Notes under the pieces: model-generated
The model's input: only the letters and a program-made list of their open reading frames with translations
What the model was told of the DNA's origin: nothing
The model's database searches: none
Part shown: positions 17,905 to 26,761 of the stretch, one piece after another
How positions within the stretch are numbered: position 1 is the stretch's first letter
Layout of the letters: every line of letters begins with the position of its first letter
From: Defluviicoccus sp046348835
GTDB lineage: Bacteria > Pseudomonadota > Alphaproteobacteria > Rhodospirillales > Defluviicoccaceae
Length of the DNA: 64,000 bases
Direction: 5' to 3'
Assembly: GCA_046348835.1 (NCBI GenBank)
Contig: JAXMDM010000003.1
Location: 434,001-498,000 of the forward strand
Position numbers and translations under genes: made by a program

Positions 17905-19035
17905 TTGCTGGACCAGATCCTGTATTTCCTCAAGATAATGGTGGCACAGACTGGCGCCGCCCACTTCTGGTGGGGCAATCTGATGATGATTGTCATCGGC
18001 GCCATCATGATCTATCTGGCGATCGCCAAGCACTACGAGCCGTTTCTGCTGGTCGGCATCGGCTTTGCCTGCATCGTCGCCAATGTGCCCGGCTCCGATC
18101 TGATCCTGCCGGGCGGTCTGTTCTACTTTGCCTATCAGGGGGTCGCTCTGCTCATCATCCCGCCGCTGATTTTCCTCGGCGTCGGGGCGATGACCGACTT
18201 CGGTCCGATGATTGCCAACCCGAAACTGGTGATCCTCGGCGCGGGCGCCCACCTCGGCATTTTCGTCGCGCTGATCGGCGCCAAGATGGTGGGCTTCACC
18301 ATCTACGAGGCCGGCGCCATCGGCATCATCGGCGGCGCCGACGGCCCGATGGCCATATTCGTTACCATGAAGCTGGCGCCCCACCTCCTGCCGCAGATCT
18401 CGGTCGCCGCCTATTCCTACATGGCACTGATGCCGCTGATCCAGCCGCCGGTGATGAAGCTCTTGACCACCAAGAAAGAGCGGCAGATCACCATGGCGCA
18501 GCAGCGCAAGGTCAGCCGGCAGGAAAAGATCGCCTTCCCGCTCGTCATCGCCATCATCGTCTGCATGTTCTTCCCGCCCGTCGCACCGCTGATCACCATG
18601 CTGATGCTGGGTAATCTGCTGAAGGAAGTGGGGGTGGTGGAGCGCTTGGCCCGCACCGCCGGCGGCGGCCTGATGAACGTCATCACCATCACCCTGACGC
18701 TGGCCATCGGCTCGACGATGAACGCCAACACGTTCCTCACCTGGGACACGCTCCTGATCGTGTTCCTGGGTCTGGTGTCGTTCGTCTTCGGCACCGGCTC
18801 CGGCGTCCTCACCGCCAAGATCATGAACCTGTTCCTGAAGACGAAGATCAATCCGCTGATCGGTTCGGCCGGCATCGCCTCGGTCCCCATCGCCGCCCGC
18901 GTCTCGCACGTGGTGGCGAACAAGGAAAACCCCGACAACTACCTGATCTTCCACGCCATGGGCCCGAACCTGGCCGGGGTCTTCGGCACCGCCATCTCCG
19001 GCGGCATCATGCTGGCCCTGCTGGGCGTCCACTGA
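17905..19035 (+). CDS. sodium-translocating decarboxylase beta subunit (OadB/MmdB-like)
   Basis: This 376-residue membrane protein is the sodium channel/pump subunit of the oxaloacetate, methylmalonyl-CoA or glutaconyl-CoA decarboxylase family. It has the conserved TWGN-like start (HFWWGNLMMI), PGGLFYFAY, PPLIFLGVGAMTDFGP, the signature GAIGIIGGADGPMAIF and the C-terminal MGPNLAGVFGTAI. TTG 17905 is chosen because GAGGA lies upstream and it gives the usual N-terminus; ATG 17938 would remove 11 residues. Without an alpha subunit here the substrate cannot be named. Confidence 0.88.
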   Translation: MLDQILYFLKIMVAQTGAAHFWWGNLMMIVIGAIMIYLAIAKHYEPFLLVGIGFACIVANVPGSDLILPGGLFYFAYQGVALLIIPPLIFLGVGAMTDFGPMIANPKLVILGAGAHLGIFVALIGAKMVGFTIYEAGAIGIIGGADGPMAIFVTMKLAPHLLPQISVAAYSYMALMPLIQPPVMKLLTTKKERQITMAQQRKVSRQEKIAFPLVIAIIVCMFFPPVAPLITMLMLGNLLKEVGVVERLARTAGGGLMNVITITLTLAIGSTMNANTFLTWDTLLIVFLGLVSFVFGTGSGVLTAKIMNLFLKTKINPLIGSAGIASVPIAARVSHVVANKENPDNYLIFHAMGPNLAGVFGTAISGGIMLALLGVH

Positions 19036-19118
19036 CGCCGACCCCGCGTGTCCCGGGCGTGGCGCAATTGCCTCGTCCGGCTGCATGCGGGCGGCCGACC
19101 AGGGGGCGCCGCGCAGAT

Positions 19119-19634
19119 CTATCCGGCGGCGCCGCGGGTGCGGGTCGCCGATAACCGCGGCGGATGGGCGAGCGTCTGATAGACCACGCAGTAGCGCTCG
19201 GTCAGGCGGAGCAGGGTCGCCAGGTCGTCCTCCGATGCGTCCGTGTCGAGGACGAAGCGGAGCCGGATGTCGCGAAAGCCGACGGGAACATCCTTGGCGA
19301 GGCCGAGGGTGCCGCGGAAGTCCAGATCGCCCTCGGCTTCGATGGTCGCATCGCGCAAAGCGATACCGAGGGCGGTAGCCACCGCATTCAAGGTGACCCC
19401 GGCGCACGCCGCCAGCGCTTCCAGCAACATGTCGCCTGAGCAGGCATCGATGCCGCTGCCGCCGGTCGCCGGGTGCAGGCCGGCCTCCACCAGCGCCTTG
19501 CCCGTCTCCACCTTGCAGGTGACCCCCTCGCCGAGACGCCCGCGCGCCCTCAAGGTGATCACCGCCGCATCCGGATTCGCCCGGTAGCGCTCCTTCAGGG
19601 GGGCCTGCAGGGCCCGCAACGCCTCCGCTTTCAT
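19119..19634 (-). CDS. OsmC family protein
   Basis: This 171-residue OsmC/Ohr-fold protein is probably a thiol peroxidase for organic hydroperoxides. It has the family region DACSGDMLLEALAACAGVTL with two cysteines about a dozen residues apart and a second conserved stretch LLRLTERYCVVYQTL. The usual Ohr pattern is not exact, so it belongs to the broader OsmC-like group. ATG 19634 is preceded by GGGAGGAGG. It stands alone between oadB (convergent) and the MscS gene (divergent). Confidence 0.85.
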   Translation of the reverse strand: MKAEALRALQAPLKERYRANPDAAVITLRARGRLGEGVTCKVETGKALVEAGLHPATGGSGIDACSGDMLLEALAACAGVTLNAVATALGIALRDATIEAEGDLDFRGTLGLAKDVPVGFRDIRLRFVLDTDASEDDLATLLRLTERYCVVYQTLAHPPRLSATRTRGAAG

Positions 19635-19812
19635 CGGGGCCTCCTCCCGCCCGTGGTGAGACTGCACGGGGTCCGCCTGGTGCCTCACTTAGCGCATTTC
19701 GCTGCCCCGTATCTCGGCTTACCATTGTGTTGGCGAAGGGCAATTGCAAGACAGGCGGCGATCAACGCAGCCGACGGACGGCGCCGCCCGTCTCCGTCTC
19801 GAGGGCCGAACG

Positions 19813-21228
19813 ATGGATATGCCGGCGGATCCCCAGTTCTTGACCGACAGCCTCGTCGCCGTCCGGACTTGGCTCGCCCGCGAATTCTCCTCTCCCAGCA
19901 TCGTCATGCAGTCGGCGGCCATCGCCGCCGCCGGCGTGTCGGCCTGGTTGGCGGCGCCGCGGCTGCAGCGGTGGACGCGAACCTGGCATCGCCGCTTCGA
20001 TAGCGGGTCACGCCTGGGGCAGACCGCCAACGCCTTCGTCCGCCGCTTCACCCTGGCGCTGATTCCGGTCATCCCCTTCCTCGTCGCCCTGGTATTGTTG
20101 TGGCCGGCCTTGCTCCTGGCTTTACGGGTGGGGTGGCCGCATCAGGCGATCCGGCTGGCGGTGGCGCTTCTCGCCGCCTGGGTGCTGATCCGGCTCACCT
20201 CCAGCCTGGTGGGCGACCGCTTCTGGGCCGGGGCGATCGCCGTCGTCGTCTGGTTCATCGCCGCCCTTTCCATTCTCGGCATCCTCGACGACACCGCCGC
20301 CTTTCTGCAGGGCCTGAACTGGCGGGTAGGGGGGTTGCGCATCTCGCCGCTGGAGATCGTCGCCGGCCTTCTCTGGCTCGCCTTCTTGCTGTGGATCGCC
20401 GCCTGGGCGGCGCGGATGCTGGAGGCGCGGGTCATTTCCCGCACCGGGGCGACGCCGTCGTTGCAGTTACTGGCGGCGCGGCTGCTGAAGGTGGTGCTGA
20501 TCATCGCCGCGACCTTCATCGCGCTCGGCACCATCGGCATCGACCTCACCGCCTTCGCCGTATTCACCGGTGCGCTGGGCGTCGGCATCGGCTTCGGCCT
20601 GCAGGCGATCTTCAACAACTTCATCGCCGGTCTGATCCTGCTGTCGGAAAAGAGCATCAAGGTGGGCGATTTCGTCGACCTGGAGCGCGACCACCTGGCC
20701 GGCACCGTCCGCCAGGTCAACATCCGCAACACCATCATCACCACCCCGGACAGCATCGACGTCGCGGTGCCCAATTCCGAGTTCGTCAACGGCCGGGTGA
20801 CCAACTGGACGATGCTGGATGCGCACGCCCGCATTCACGTCCCGTTCGGCGTCGCCTACGGCTGCGACCTGGATCGGGTCCGCCAGGCGGTGTGCGAGGC
20901 GGCCGATCTGGTCAGGTTCACCTTGAAGGGCGACAGCGGCCGGGTGCCGCAGCTGTGGTTGGTCAAATTCGCCGAGAGCCGGCTCGAATTCGAACTGGTG
21001 GTCTGGCTCACCATCGAAGGCATTCACCGGCCGCTGGGGGCGCGGTCCGCCTACTGCTGGGCGATCTATCAGTCCTTGCGCAAGCACGGCATCGAGATCG
21101 CCTTTGCCCAGCGCGACCTTCACGTGAAGACGGCGGTGCCGCTCCGCATCGAACTGGGCGAGCCGCCGGCGCGGTCTGGTGCTGATCTTGATCCCTCGAA
21201 GCTTGACCGGGGCGGCACGGATCCGTAA
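19813..21228 (+). CDS. MscS family mechanosensitive channel
   Basis: This 471-residue membrane protein has several N-terminal hydrophobic helices (about residues 75-215), then the pore-lining TM3 with the Gly/Ala-rich stretch GALGVGIGFGLQAIFNNF followed by the beta domain (EKSIKVGDFVDL) and a C-terminal MscS alpha/beta domain. It should open on membrane tension to release osmolytes during hypo-osmotic shock. ATG 19813 has GAGGG 7 bases upstream; an earlier in-frame TTG (19744) lacks such a site. The N-terminus adds extra membrane helices relative to E. coli MscS. Confidence 0.9.
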   Translation: MDMPADPQFLTDSLVAVRTWLAREFSSPSIVMQSAAIAAAGVSAWLAAPRLQRWTRTWHRRFDSGSRLGQTANAFVRRFTLALIPVIPFLVALVLLWPALLLALRVGWPHQAIRLAVALLAAWVLIRLTSSLVGDRFWAGAIAVVVWFIAALSILGILDDTAAFLQGLNWRVGGLRISPLEIVAGLLWLAFLLWIAAWAARMLEARVISRTGATPSLQLLAARLLKVVLIIAATFIALGTIGIDLTAFAVFTGALGVGIGFGLQAIFNNFIAGLILLSEKSIKVGDFVDLERDHLAGTVRQVNIRNTIITTPDSIDVAVPNSEFVNGRVTNWTMLDAHARIHVPFGVAYGCDLDRVRQAVCEAADLVRFTLKGDSGRVPQLWLVKFAESRLEFELVVWLTIEGIHRPLGARSAYCWAIYQSLRKHGIEIAFAQRDLHVKTAVPLRIELGEPPARSGADLDPSKLDRGGTDP

Positions 21229-21290
21229 AAGGACCGGCAACGGGCGGGGCCGGACGGGCTCCGCCGTTCGTGTTTGTAGGAGCGGATGCG

Positions 21291-21575
21291 ATGGCGCGCA
21301 GGTGCGAGGTAACCGGCAAGGGGGTGTTGACCGGCAACAACGTCAGCCACGCCAACAACAAGACGCGGCGTCGGTTCCTGCCCAATCTGCAGGTGGCGTC
21401 GCTGATGAGCGATACCCTGGGCAAACCGGTACGCCTGCGGCTCTCGACGCGCGGCTTGCGGACCATCGAGCACCGCGGCGGCCTCGACGCCTACCTGCTG
21501 GGCATCGCCGATACGCGCCTGTCGCTGGGCTTGCGCCGGATCAAACGGCAGATCGTCGCCGCCCGCAAAGCCTGA
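21291..21575 (+). CDS. rpmB: 50S ribosomal protein L28
   Basis: L28 is a structural protein of the large ribosomal subunit. The 94-residue protein has the N-terminal RRCEVTGKGVLTGNNVSHANNKTRR and basic C-terminus typical of alphaproteobacterial L28. The ATG at 21291 follows TAGGAG. It lies 62 bases after the MscS gene and is convergent with ygfZ. Only one cysteine of a possible zinc site is visible, so it is a cysteine-poor form. Confidence 0.96.
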   Translation: MARRCEVTGKGVLTGNNVSHANNKTRRRFLPNLQVASLMSDTLGKPVRLRLSTRGLRTIEHRGGLDAYLLGIADTRLSLGLRRIKRQIVAARKA

Positions 21576-21581
21576 TCTCCA

Positions 21582-21613
21582 CCGCCTGGTCCGAGGCGGA
21601 GGCGGCCAGGCGG
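21582..21613. terminator. inverted repeat between rpmB and ygfZ
   Basis: CCGCCTGG (21582-21589) and CCAGGCGG (21606-21613) form an 8-bp stem with a 16-base loop between two convergent stops. It could end transcription from both sides. The absence of a T-run makes this uncertain. Confidence 0.35.
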
Positions 21614-21623
21614 CCGGCCGGCC

Positions 21624-22538
21624 TCACGCCGGGTCTTGCTCCGCCTGCGCCCACTCGGGAATGACCGGGGTCAACCGTGCGTTGGCGGCGGTGAGTTCGG
21701 CCTCGCCGGCCAGCGTCCGCTCCAGGACATCGTTGCGGAGGAGGACGATGGCCAGGTCGCCGCGACCGGACCGTACCTCGCCCACGTTCGCCCCCGCAAC
21801 CATCACCGGGGTTTCGGGCGGCGGCAGCGGACCGTCGACGGTCACCGGCATCAGCCGCTTCTTGATCAGCCCCCGGTAGCGGGTGCGGGCGGTGAGCTCC
21901 TGGCCCACATAGCAGCCCTTGTTGAAATCGACGCCGCCCAGCCGGTCGAACCCGCCTTCGAGCAGGAGCGACTTTTCGATCTGCATGTCGCGGCTGCCGT
22001 CGGCGATCCCGAAGGCGAGCCGCAGCCGGTCCCATTGCGTCGCGTCGCCGGCGTTGAGACCCCGATCGGCCAGGGCGCGCCCGGCCCCCTCCGCCGGCAG
22101 GATTGCCCGGACCCCCAGCGCCGCCAGCCGCGGATCGACGAAGGCGACGCCCCCGGCGAAGGGGGCTGCCGCACCGGCGTCGTCGCCGGCGAGCCCGAGA
22201 GATGCCGCCGCGCCATCGCCGACGATCACGTAGACCGCCATCGCGCCGTCCGTGTCGATACTGACCTTGGCCCGCAAACGGTAAAGGGAGAGACGGCGCT
22301 GCAGGTCGCCGAGACGGGCGGCCTCGGCATCCAGCAGCAGCCGCCCGCGTTCATCCTCGCCGATGCAGAAGTCGAACAGATACTTTCCCTGGGGGGTCAA
22401 TAGCGCCGCGTGAATGGCACGACCGGGGCCGACCCGCATCACGTCGTTGGAGACCAGCCCCTGCAGGAAGGGGCGGCTGTCCTCTCCCGCGAGGGCGAGC
22501 ACGCCGCGGTCGTGGAGGCGGGCGTAGGTGGGGGACAT
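21624..22538 (-). CDS. ygfZ: folate-binding protein YgfZ (iron-sulfur repair factor)
   Basis: YgfZ/IBA57-type proteins bind tetrahydrofolate and help assemble or repair certain iron-sulfur enzymes. The 304-residue protein has the aminomethyltransferase-like fold and the diagnostic KGCYVGQE motif at about residues 207-214, with the conserved cysteine, followed by RTRYRG. It is convergent with rpmB and divergent from the DUF465 gene. Its presence fits the many iron-sulfur enzymes of this genome, but no partner is shown by context. Confidence 0.93.
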   Translation of the reverse strand: MSPTYARLHDRGVLALAGEDSRPFLQGLVSNDVMRVGPGRAIHAALLTPQGKYLFDFCIGEDERGRLLLDAEAARLGDLQRRLSLYRLRAKVSIDTDGAMAVYVIVGDGAAASLGLAGDDAGAAAPFAGGVAFVDPRLAALGVRAILPAEGAGRALADRGLNAGDATQWDRLRLAFGIADGSRDMQIEKSLLLEGGFDRLGGVDFNKGCYVGQELTARTRYRGLIKKRLMPVTVDGPLPPPETPVMVAGANVGEVRSGRGDLAIVLLRNDVLERTLAGEAELTAANARLTPVIPEWAQAEQDPA

Positions 22539-22694
22539 CGGCTGAACCTCGATTGGCCAAGATGCCCAACGTGCGGCGCCGGCGGCGGGGTTGCAAGCGT
22601 CGTCGTTCCGCCCGCACGAGGGACAGGGTCATTGGTTTTTGTGCCCTGCTCCCCTATTATGACGGCCTTAAGATGCAAGAGGAGGATAGCTCGG

Positions 22695-22865
22695 ATGAGC
22701 CTGCAGGAGAGGATCGAGGCGCTAAGAGCAAAACATCACGCACTAGAACGTGCTATCGAGGAAGAAAATAATCGTCCGCACCCGGACGATTTGGAAATCG
22801 TCAGGCTCAAGAAGCAGAAACTGCAGATCAAAGACGAGATCGCCGTCCTGTCGCGAGAGCCGTAG
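22695..22865 (+). CDS. DUF465 family small coiled-coil protein
   Basis: This 56-residue protein has the DUF465/YdcH pattern: a helix with ALERAIEEE, a short loop containing the conserved RPHPDD, then a second helix EIVRLKKQKLQIKDEI. The two helices form an antiparallel hairpin. Function is not established. The ATG at 22695 follows AGAGGAGG. It is too short to be secure by length alone, but the family pattern is clear. The 228 bases that follow, up to prpE, hold no gene I can see. Confidence 0.88.
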   Translation: MSLQERIEALRAKHHALERAIEEENNRPHPDDLEIVRLKKQKLQIKDEIAVLSREP

Positions 22866-23093
22866 CATCCGTCGCGCCATCCATTGGCGGCGATTGCGCG
22901 TGCATGGTTCACACCACACCATCCATTCGGACCCACCCGGTTTGCGGGAATGGGCTCCATTCTTTCGCACAGGCCGCAATCGGGCTTTGCAAAAGTCGGC
23001 GATTTCAACGAAACTCGCCGGCGCTTTTCGACGGCATCCAGTGCCTCGGCTCTGGTGCGCAATTAATTCCACAATTGAAAGAGAGGGGAGGCA

Positions 23094-25025
23094 ATGACCG
23101 GAGAATATCAGAGAGCGTTCGATCGGTCGATCAAAGACCCGAATGGATTCTGGGGCGATGCCGCTGAAGAGATCCATTGGTTCAAAAGATGGGACAAGGT
23201 TCTCGACGACTCCAATAAGCCGTTCTACCGCTGGTTTCGTGGCGGCGTCACCAATACCTGCTATAACGCGCTCGACCGCCACGTCGAAAACGGCCGGGCC
23301 GACCAGGTGGCGGTGATCTATGACAGCCCCGCGGCTAAAGTCGTCCGTAACTACACCTACCGCGAGTTTCGTGATCTTGTTGCCAAGTTCGCCGGCGTGC
23401 TGACGAAGCTGGGCGTGACGAAGGGCGACCGCGTCATCGTCTATATGCCGATGGTTCCCGAGGCGCTGATCACCGCTCACGCGTGCGCCCGCATTGGCGC
23501 CATCCATTCCATCGTGTTCGGCGGCTTCGCCTCCAACGAACTGGCGGTGCGCATCAACGACGCGACGCCGAAGGTGATCGTCACCGCGTCGTGCGGCATC
23601 GAGGTGGCCCGGGTCATTCCCTACCAGCCGCTGGTGGAGGGCGCGATCGCCCACGCCGATCACAAGCCCGACCACGTCGTCGTCTTCCAGCGCCCGGAGT
23701 CCAAGTGGCAGATGAAGCCGGGGCAGTTCGACTTCGCCGAGGAGCTCGACAAGGCCAACCCGGTGGATTGCGTGCCGGTGCTGGCGACCGATCCGCTCTA
23801 CATCCTCTACACGTCGGGGACCACCGGCCAGCCGAAGGGCGTCGTCCGCGACAACGGCGGCCACCTGGTGGCGCTCAAGTGGACGATGAAGAACATCTAC
23901 GACATCGATCCGGGCGAGAGGTTCTGGGCGGCGTCGGACGTGGGCTGGGTCGTCGGCCACACCTACATCATCTACGCCCAGCTGATCCACGGGGCGACCA
24001 CCGTCGTCTATGAGGGGAAGCCGGTCGGCACCCCGGACGCCGGCGCCTTCTGGCGGATGATCGAGCAGCACAAGATCAAATCCATGTTCACCGCGCCGAC
24101 GGCATTCCGCGCCATCAAGCGCGAGGACCCCAAGGCCGAACTGATCAAGAAGTACGACCTCAGCCACTTCAAGATCCTGTTCCTGGCCGGCGAGCGTACC
24201 GATCCGGATACGCTGGCGTGGGCCCAGAACGCCCTCGATGGGCGGCCGGTGATCGACCACTGGTGGCAGACCGAGACCGGCTGGGCGATCGCCGCCGACT
24301 GCATGGGTATCGAGCCGCTGCCGGTCAAGCCGGGCTCGCCGACGAAGGCGGTGCCGGGCTGGGACGTTCAAATCCTCGACGAGAATTGCAAGCAGGTGCC
24401 GCGTGGGCAGATGGGCTCCATCTGCGTCAAGCTGCCGCTGCCCCCGGGGACGCTGCCGACCCTGTGGAACAGCGATGAACGGTTCATCAAGTCCTACATG
24501 ACCGACTACCCCGGCTATTACATGACCGCGGACGCCGGAATGATGGACGAGGACGACTACGTCTACATCATGGCGCGGACCGATGACGTCATCAACGTCG
24601 CCGGCCACCGGCTCTCCACCGGTGCCATGGAAGAGGTGCTGTCCCAGCACCCGGACGTGGCCGAATGCGCCGTCGTCGGCGTCGCCGACAGCTTCAAGGG
24701 CCAGCTTCCGGTCGGCTTCATGGTGCTGAAGATGGGCGTCACCAAGTCGCACGAGGAGATCGTCAAGGAAGTGGTCAAGATGGTCCGCGACCAGATCGGC
24801 CCGGTGGCGGCCTTCAAGACGGCGACCGTCGTCGACCGGTTGCCGAAGACCCGCTCCGGCAAGGTTCTGCGCGGTACCATGCAGAAGATCGCCGACAACG
24901 AGCCGTGGAAGATGCCGGCGACCATCGACGATCCGGCCATCCTCGAGGAGATCCGGTCGGCGCTGGAGGGGATCGGCTACGCATCCGCCCGCAAGGAGAC
25001 CGCGGAAAGCGGCGCCGCCAGCTAA
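23094..25025 (+). CDS. prpE: propionate-CoA ligase
   Basis: This AMP-forming acyl-CoA synthetase activates propionate (possibly also acetate) to the CoA thioester. The 643-residue protein has the AMP-binding motif YTSGTTGQPKGVVRDNGGH, whose RDNGGH ending is typical of PrpE rather than Acs, and the C-terminal catalytic lysine in TRSGKVLRGT (Lys590), a site of acetylation control in this family. The start ATG 23094 follows GAGAGGGGAGGCA. A strong hairpin (25064-25101) follows. Propionyl-CoA made here could feed a methylmalonyl-CoA route. Confidence 0.92.
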   Translation: MTGEYQRAFDRSIKDPNGFWGDAAEEIHWFKRWDKVLDDSNKPFYRWFRGGVTNTCYNALDRHVENGRADQVAVIYDSPAAKVVRNYTYREFRDLVAKFAGVLTKLGVTKGDRVIVYMPMVPEALITAHACARIGAIHSIVFGGFASNELAVRINDATPKVIVTASCGIEVARVIPYQPLVEGAIAHADHKPDHVVVFQRPESKWQMKPGQFDFAEELDKANPVDCVPVLATDPLYILYTSGTTGQPKGVVRDNGGHLVALKWTMKNIYDIDPGERFWAASDVGWVVGHTYIIYAQLIHGATTVVYEGKPVGTPDAGAFWRMIEQHKIKSMFTAPTAFRAIKREDPKAELIKKYDLSHFKILFLAGERTDPDTLAWAQNALDGRPVIDHWWQTETGWAIAADCMGIEPLPVKPGSPTKAVPGWDVQILDENCKQVPRGQMGSICVKLPLPPGTLPTLWNSDERFIKSYMTDYPGYYMTADAGMMDEDDYVYIMARTDDVINVAGHRLSTGAMEEVLSQHPDVAECAVVGVADSFKGQLPVGFMVLKMGVTKSHEEIVKEVVKMVRDQIGPVAAFKTATVVDRLPKTRSGKVLRGTMQKIADNEPWKMPATIDDPAILEEIRSALEGIGYASARKETAESGAAS

Positions 25026-25063
25026 GGCGGGAAGATGGCCGCCCGTCTCGGGCGGCGGCTATG

Positions 25064-25101
25064 ACGGGCGCGGCGGAACTCCTGCCGCGCCCGTTCTGTT
25101 T
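25064..25101 (+). terminator. Rho-independent-like terminator after prpE
   Basis: ACGGGCGCGGC (25064-25074) pairs perfectly with GCCGCGCCCGT (25084-25094) around a 9-base loop, followed by the T-rich TCTGTTT. It lies about 40 bases after the prpE stop. Confidence 0.7.
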
Positions 25102-25228
25102 CGGCGACAAGGCGGGTCGCGCTTGCGCAACCATCCTCGCCGATCTCGTCTTAGCCGGCGACGGCCTTGCGCCGCTGCCGATCGGGACCACCTAGAGGCG
25201 GGAATCACCCAGCGAAGAGGAGCGAGGG

Positions 25229-25642
25229 ATGGCCACGACGTTGACCATCGATCCCGATCAAGTTTGCTTCCTGATCCTCAAGGCGCGCGAGTTTGACGCC
25301 AAGATGGAGCCGGAGGTTCCCGATCCGGGGGACAACGCCACCGATGACGATGAGCGGGAGGTTCTCTTCGATTACCCGGACGACCCCACCGCCGAGGAGA
25401 TCAAGGCCTACATCGGGGCGCTGAACGTGGACGAGGCGGCGGAGCTGCTGGCGCTGGTCTGGGTGGGGTCCGGCGACTACACCGCCGGCGAGTGGCGACA
25501 AGCGGTGGCGGCGGCGCGTGACGACCCGGACAGCCGCCGTGCCAAGGCACTGCTGGCCATCCCTCTCCTCGGCGACTACCTGGAGGAGGGTTTGGCCGCG
25601 CTGGGCTACTCCTGCCGGGACGTCGACGCCGAGCACCTGTGA
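25229..25642 (+). CDS. DUF3775 family protein
   Basis: This 137-residue acidic protein matches the alphaproteobacterial DUF3775 family: it opens LTIDPDQVCFLILKAREFDAK, has an acidic middle with DDDEREVLFDYPDDP, and ends in LLGDYLEEGLAALGYSC. There is no known function, signal peptide or metal motif. GCGAAGAGGAGCGAGGG precedes ATG 25229. It is convergent with trcR, with a perfect hairpin between them. Confidence 0.82.
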   Translation: MATTLTIDPDQVCFLILKAREFDAKMEPEVPDPGDNATDDDEREVLFDYPDDPTAEEIKAYIGALNVDEAAELLALVWVGSGDYTAGEWRQAVAAARDDPDSRRAKALLAIPLLGDYLEEGLAALGYSCRDVDAEHL

Positions 25643-25685
25643 GCCATGGGCCGCCGGCTTACCGCCAGCGAACGCCCCGTCGCCC

Positions 25686-25716
25686 GGCACAGCGGCGGTG
25701 GTGACGCCGCTGTGCC
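25686..25716. terminator. perfect hairpin between convergent DUF3775 and trcR genes
   Basis: GGCACAGCGGCG and CGCCGCTGTGCC form a perfect 12-bp stem with a 7-base loop, 43 bases after one stop and 25 bases before the other. It probably terminates both transcripts, although neither side has a T-run. Confidence 0.6.
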
Positions 25717-25741
25717 TGGCGAAGGGCAGCGGCGCTGAGGG

Positions 25742-26299
25742 TCAGGACACCTCTTCCGCCGAGCCGCGGACAATGCCGGCGCGGGCGCGCGCCAGGTCCA
25801 GTTCCTTCTCGAAGTCCGGCTCGCTGCACAGGCCGAGGGAAACGGGATTGCGCGGCTTGATGTTGGGCGAGTTCCAGTGGGTGCGCTCGCGGATCTTGTC
25901 GATGGTCGGCTTGGTCGTACCGATGAGCTTGCAGATCTGGTTGTCCTGAAGCTCCGGATAGTTCTTTAGAAGCCAGGCGATGGCGTCCGGACGGTCCTGC
26001 CGCTTGGCGACGGGGGTGTAACGCGGCCCCTTCGTCCGCGCCTCCGGAATCGGGATCCGGCGCTCGGCGGCGCGCAACTTCCGCATCCGATCGGCGACGC
26101 AGCGGTCGATCTCGGCCTGCGTCAGTTCACCGGCGGCGATCGGATCCCGGCCCTGCATTCCCACCGCTACCTCGCCGTCGGCGATCGCCTGCACCTCGAG
26201 CGCGTGCATGCCGCAGAACTCGGCGATCTGCTCGAAGGTCAAAGCGGTGTTCTCGACGAGCCAAACGGCCGTCGCTTTCGGCATCAGAGGACTGGACAT
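25742..26299 (-). CDS. trcR: TrcR/DUF1013 family transcriptional regulator
   Basis: This 185-residue protein belongs to the DUF1013 family, confined to alphaproteobacteria and annotated as the cell-cycle regulator TrcR. It shows an N-terminal helix-turn-helix-like region (TALTFEQIAEFCGMHALEV), a central basic part, and a second such region (DNQICKLIGTTKPTIDKIRER). It should bind DNA or act with RNA polymerase, inferred from the family. The ATG at 26299 opens into a long intergenic region of 430 bases before the predicted sRNA promoter. It is a good marker of the host class. Confidence 0.88.
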   Translation of the reverse strand: MSSPLMPKATAVWLVENTALTFEQIAEFCGMHALEVQAIADGEVAVGMQGRDPIAAGELTQAEIDRCVADRMRKLRAAERRIPIPEARTKGPRYTPVAKRQDRPDAIAWLLKNYPELQDNQICKLIGTTKPTIDKIRERTHWNSPNIKPRNPVSLGLCSEPDFEKELDLARARAGIVRGSAEEVS

Positions 26300-26726
26300 A
26301 GAAAAAAGATAGCCTTTGATCTCGGGTGTGCAAAGGCCCGACCCGTTGCTGTCGGATCGCGCCCTCCGGTTATACGATGGTTGGTGGGGCCGCGGTAGGC
26401 AAGGATTGCAGGCAAGGATGTGGCAATTGTGTCACACAGGTCGCCCATCGTTTCGCCAGGCCCTTTGCGCCGAGGCACCGGGCCGTCGCCGTCCCGAACC
26501 GGGGGTTGACGGCACGGTAGGGCTTCTCGCCAGCAATAAGTACCTGAATGAGCTAAAAAATGCGGGCGAAAGGCCAACGGAGGCGCTCGACGCCCGGTTG
26601 GCGCAACTGGCTTGTTTGGACCAGATAGGAGAACCATTGGGCGAAGACGGTGTATAAAGAACAACCGTAGATCACTTTTTCCCTAGGGAAAAAACACTCA
26701 GTTGGAGTATATTTGCAAAAAAAGCT
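26300..26726. other. long intergenic region upstream of trcR and the sRNA
   Basis: No gene is supported here. Short open frames exist on both strands, but none has a plausible start with a ribosome-binding site. The stretch contains a possible promoter for trcR and runs of A/T near 26550-26560 and 26655-26720. Its composition is less GC-rich than the genes around it. Confidence 0.5.
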
Positions 26727-26755
26727 CTTGCTGCGTGCAGCCGTTTTTTGTATAC
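26727..26755 (+). promoter_or_regulatory. predicted sigma-70 promoter of the sRNA
   Basis: A -35 box CTTGCT (26727-26732) and a -10 box GTATAC (26750-26755) are separated by 17 bases that include a T6 run. They resemble alphaproteobacterial housekeeping promoters. Transcription would start near 26762. Confidence 0.6.
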
Positions 26756-26761
26756 GAAAGA

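Noticed and set aside
26316..26657. A 113-codon plus-strand open frame in the trcR-sRNA gap
   Set aside because: It starts with TTG, without a ribosome-binding site, and its product resembles no family. The last 35 codons look helical, but no in-frame start precedes them.
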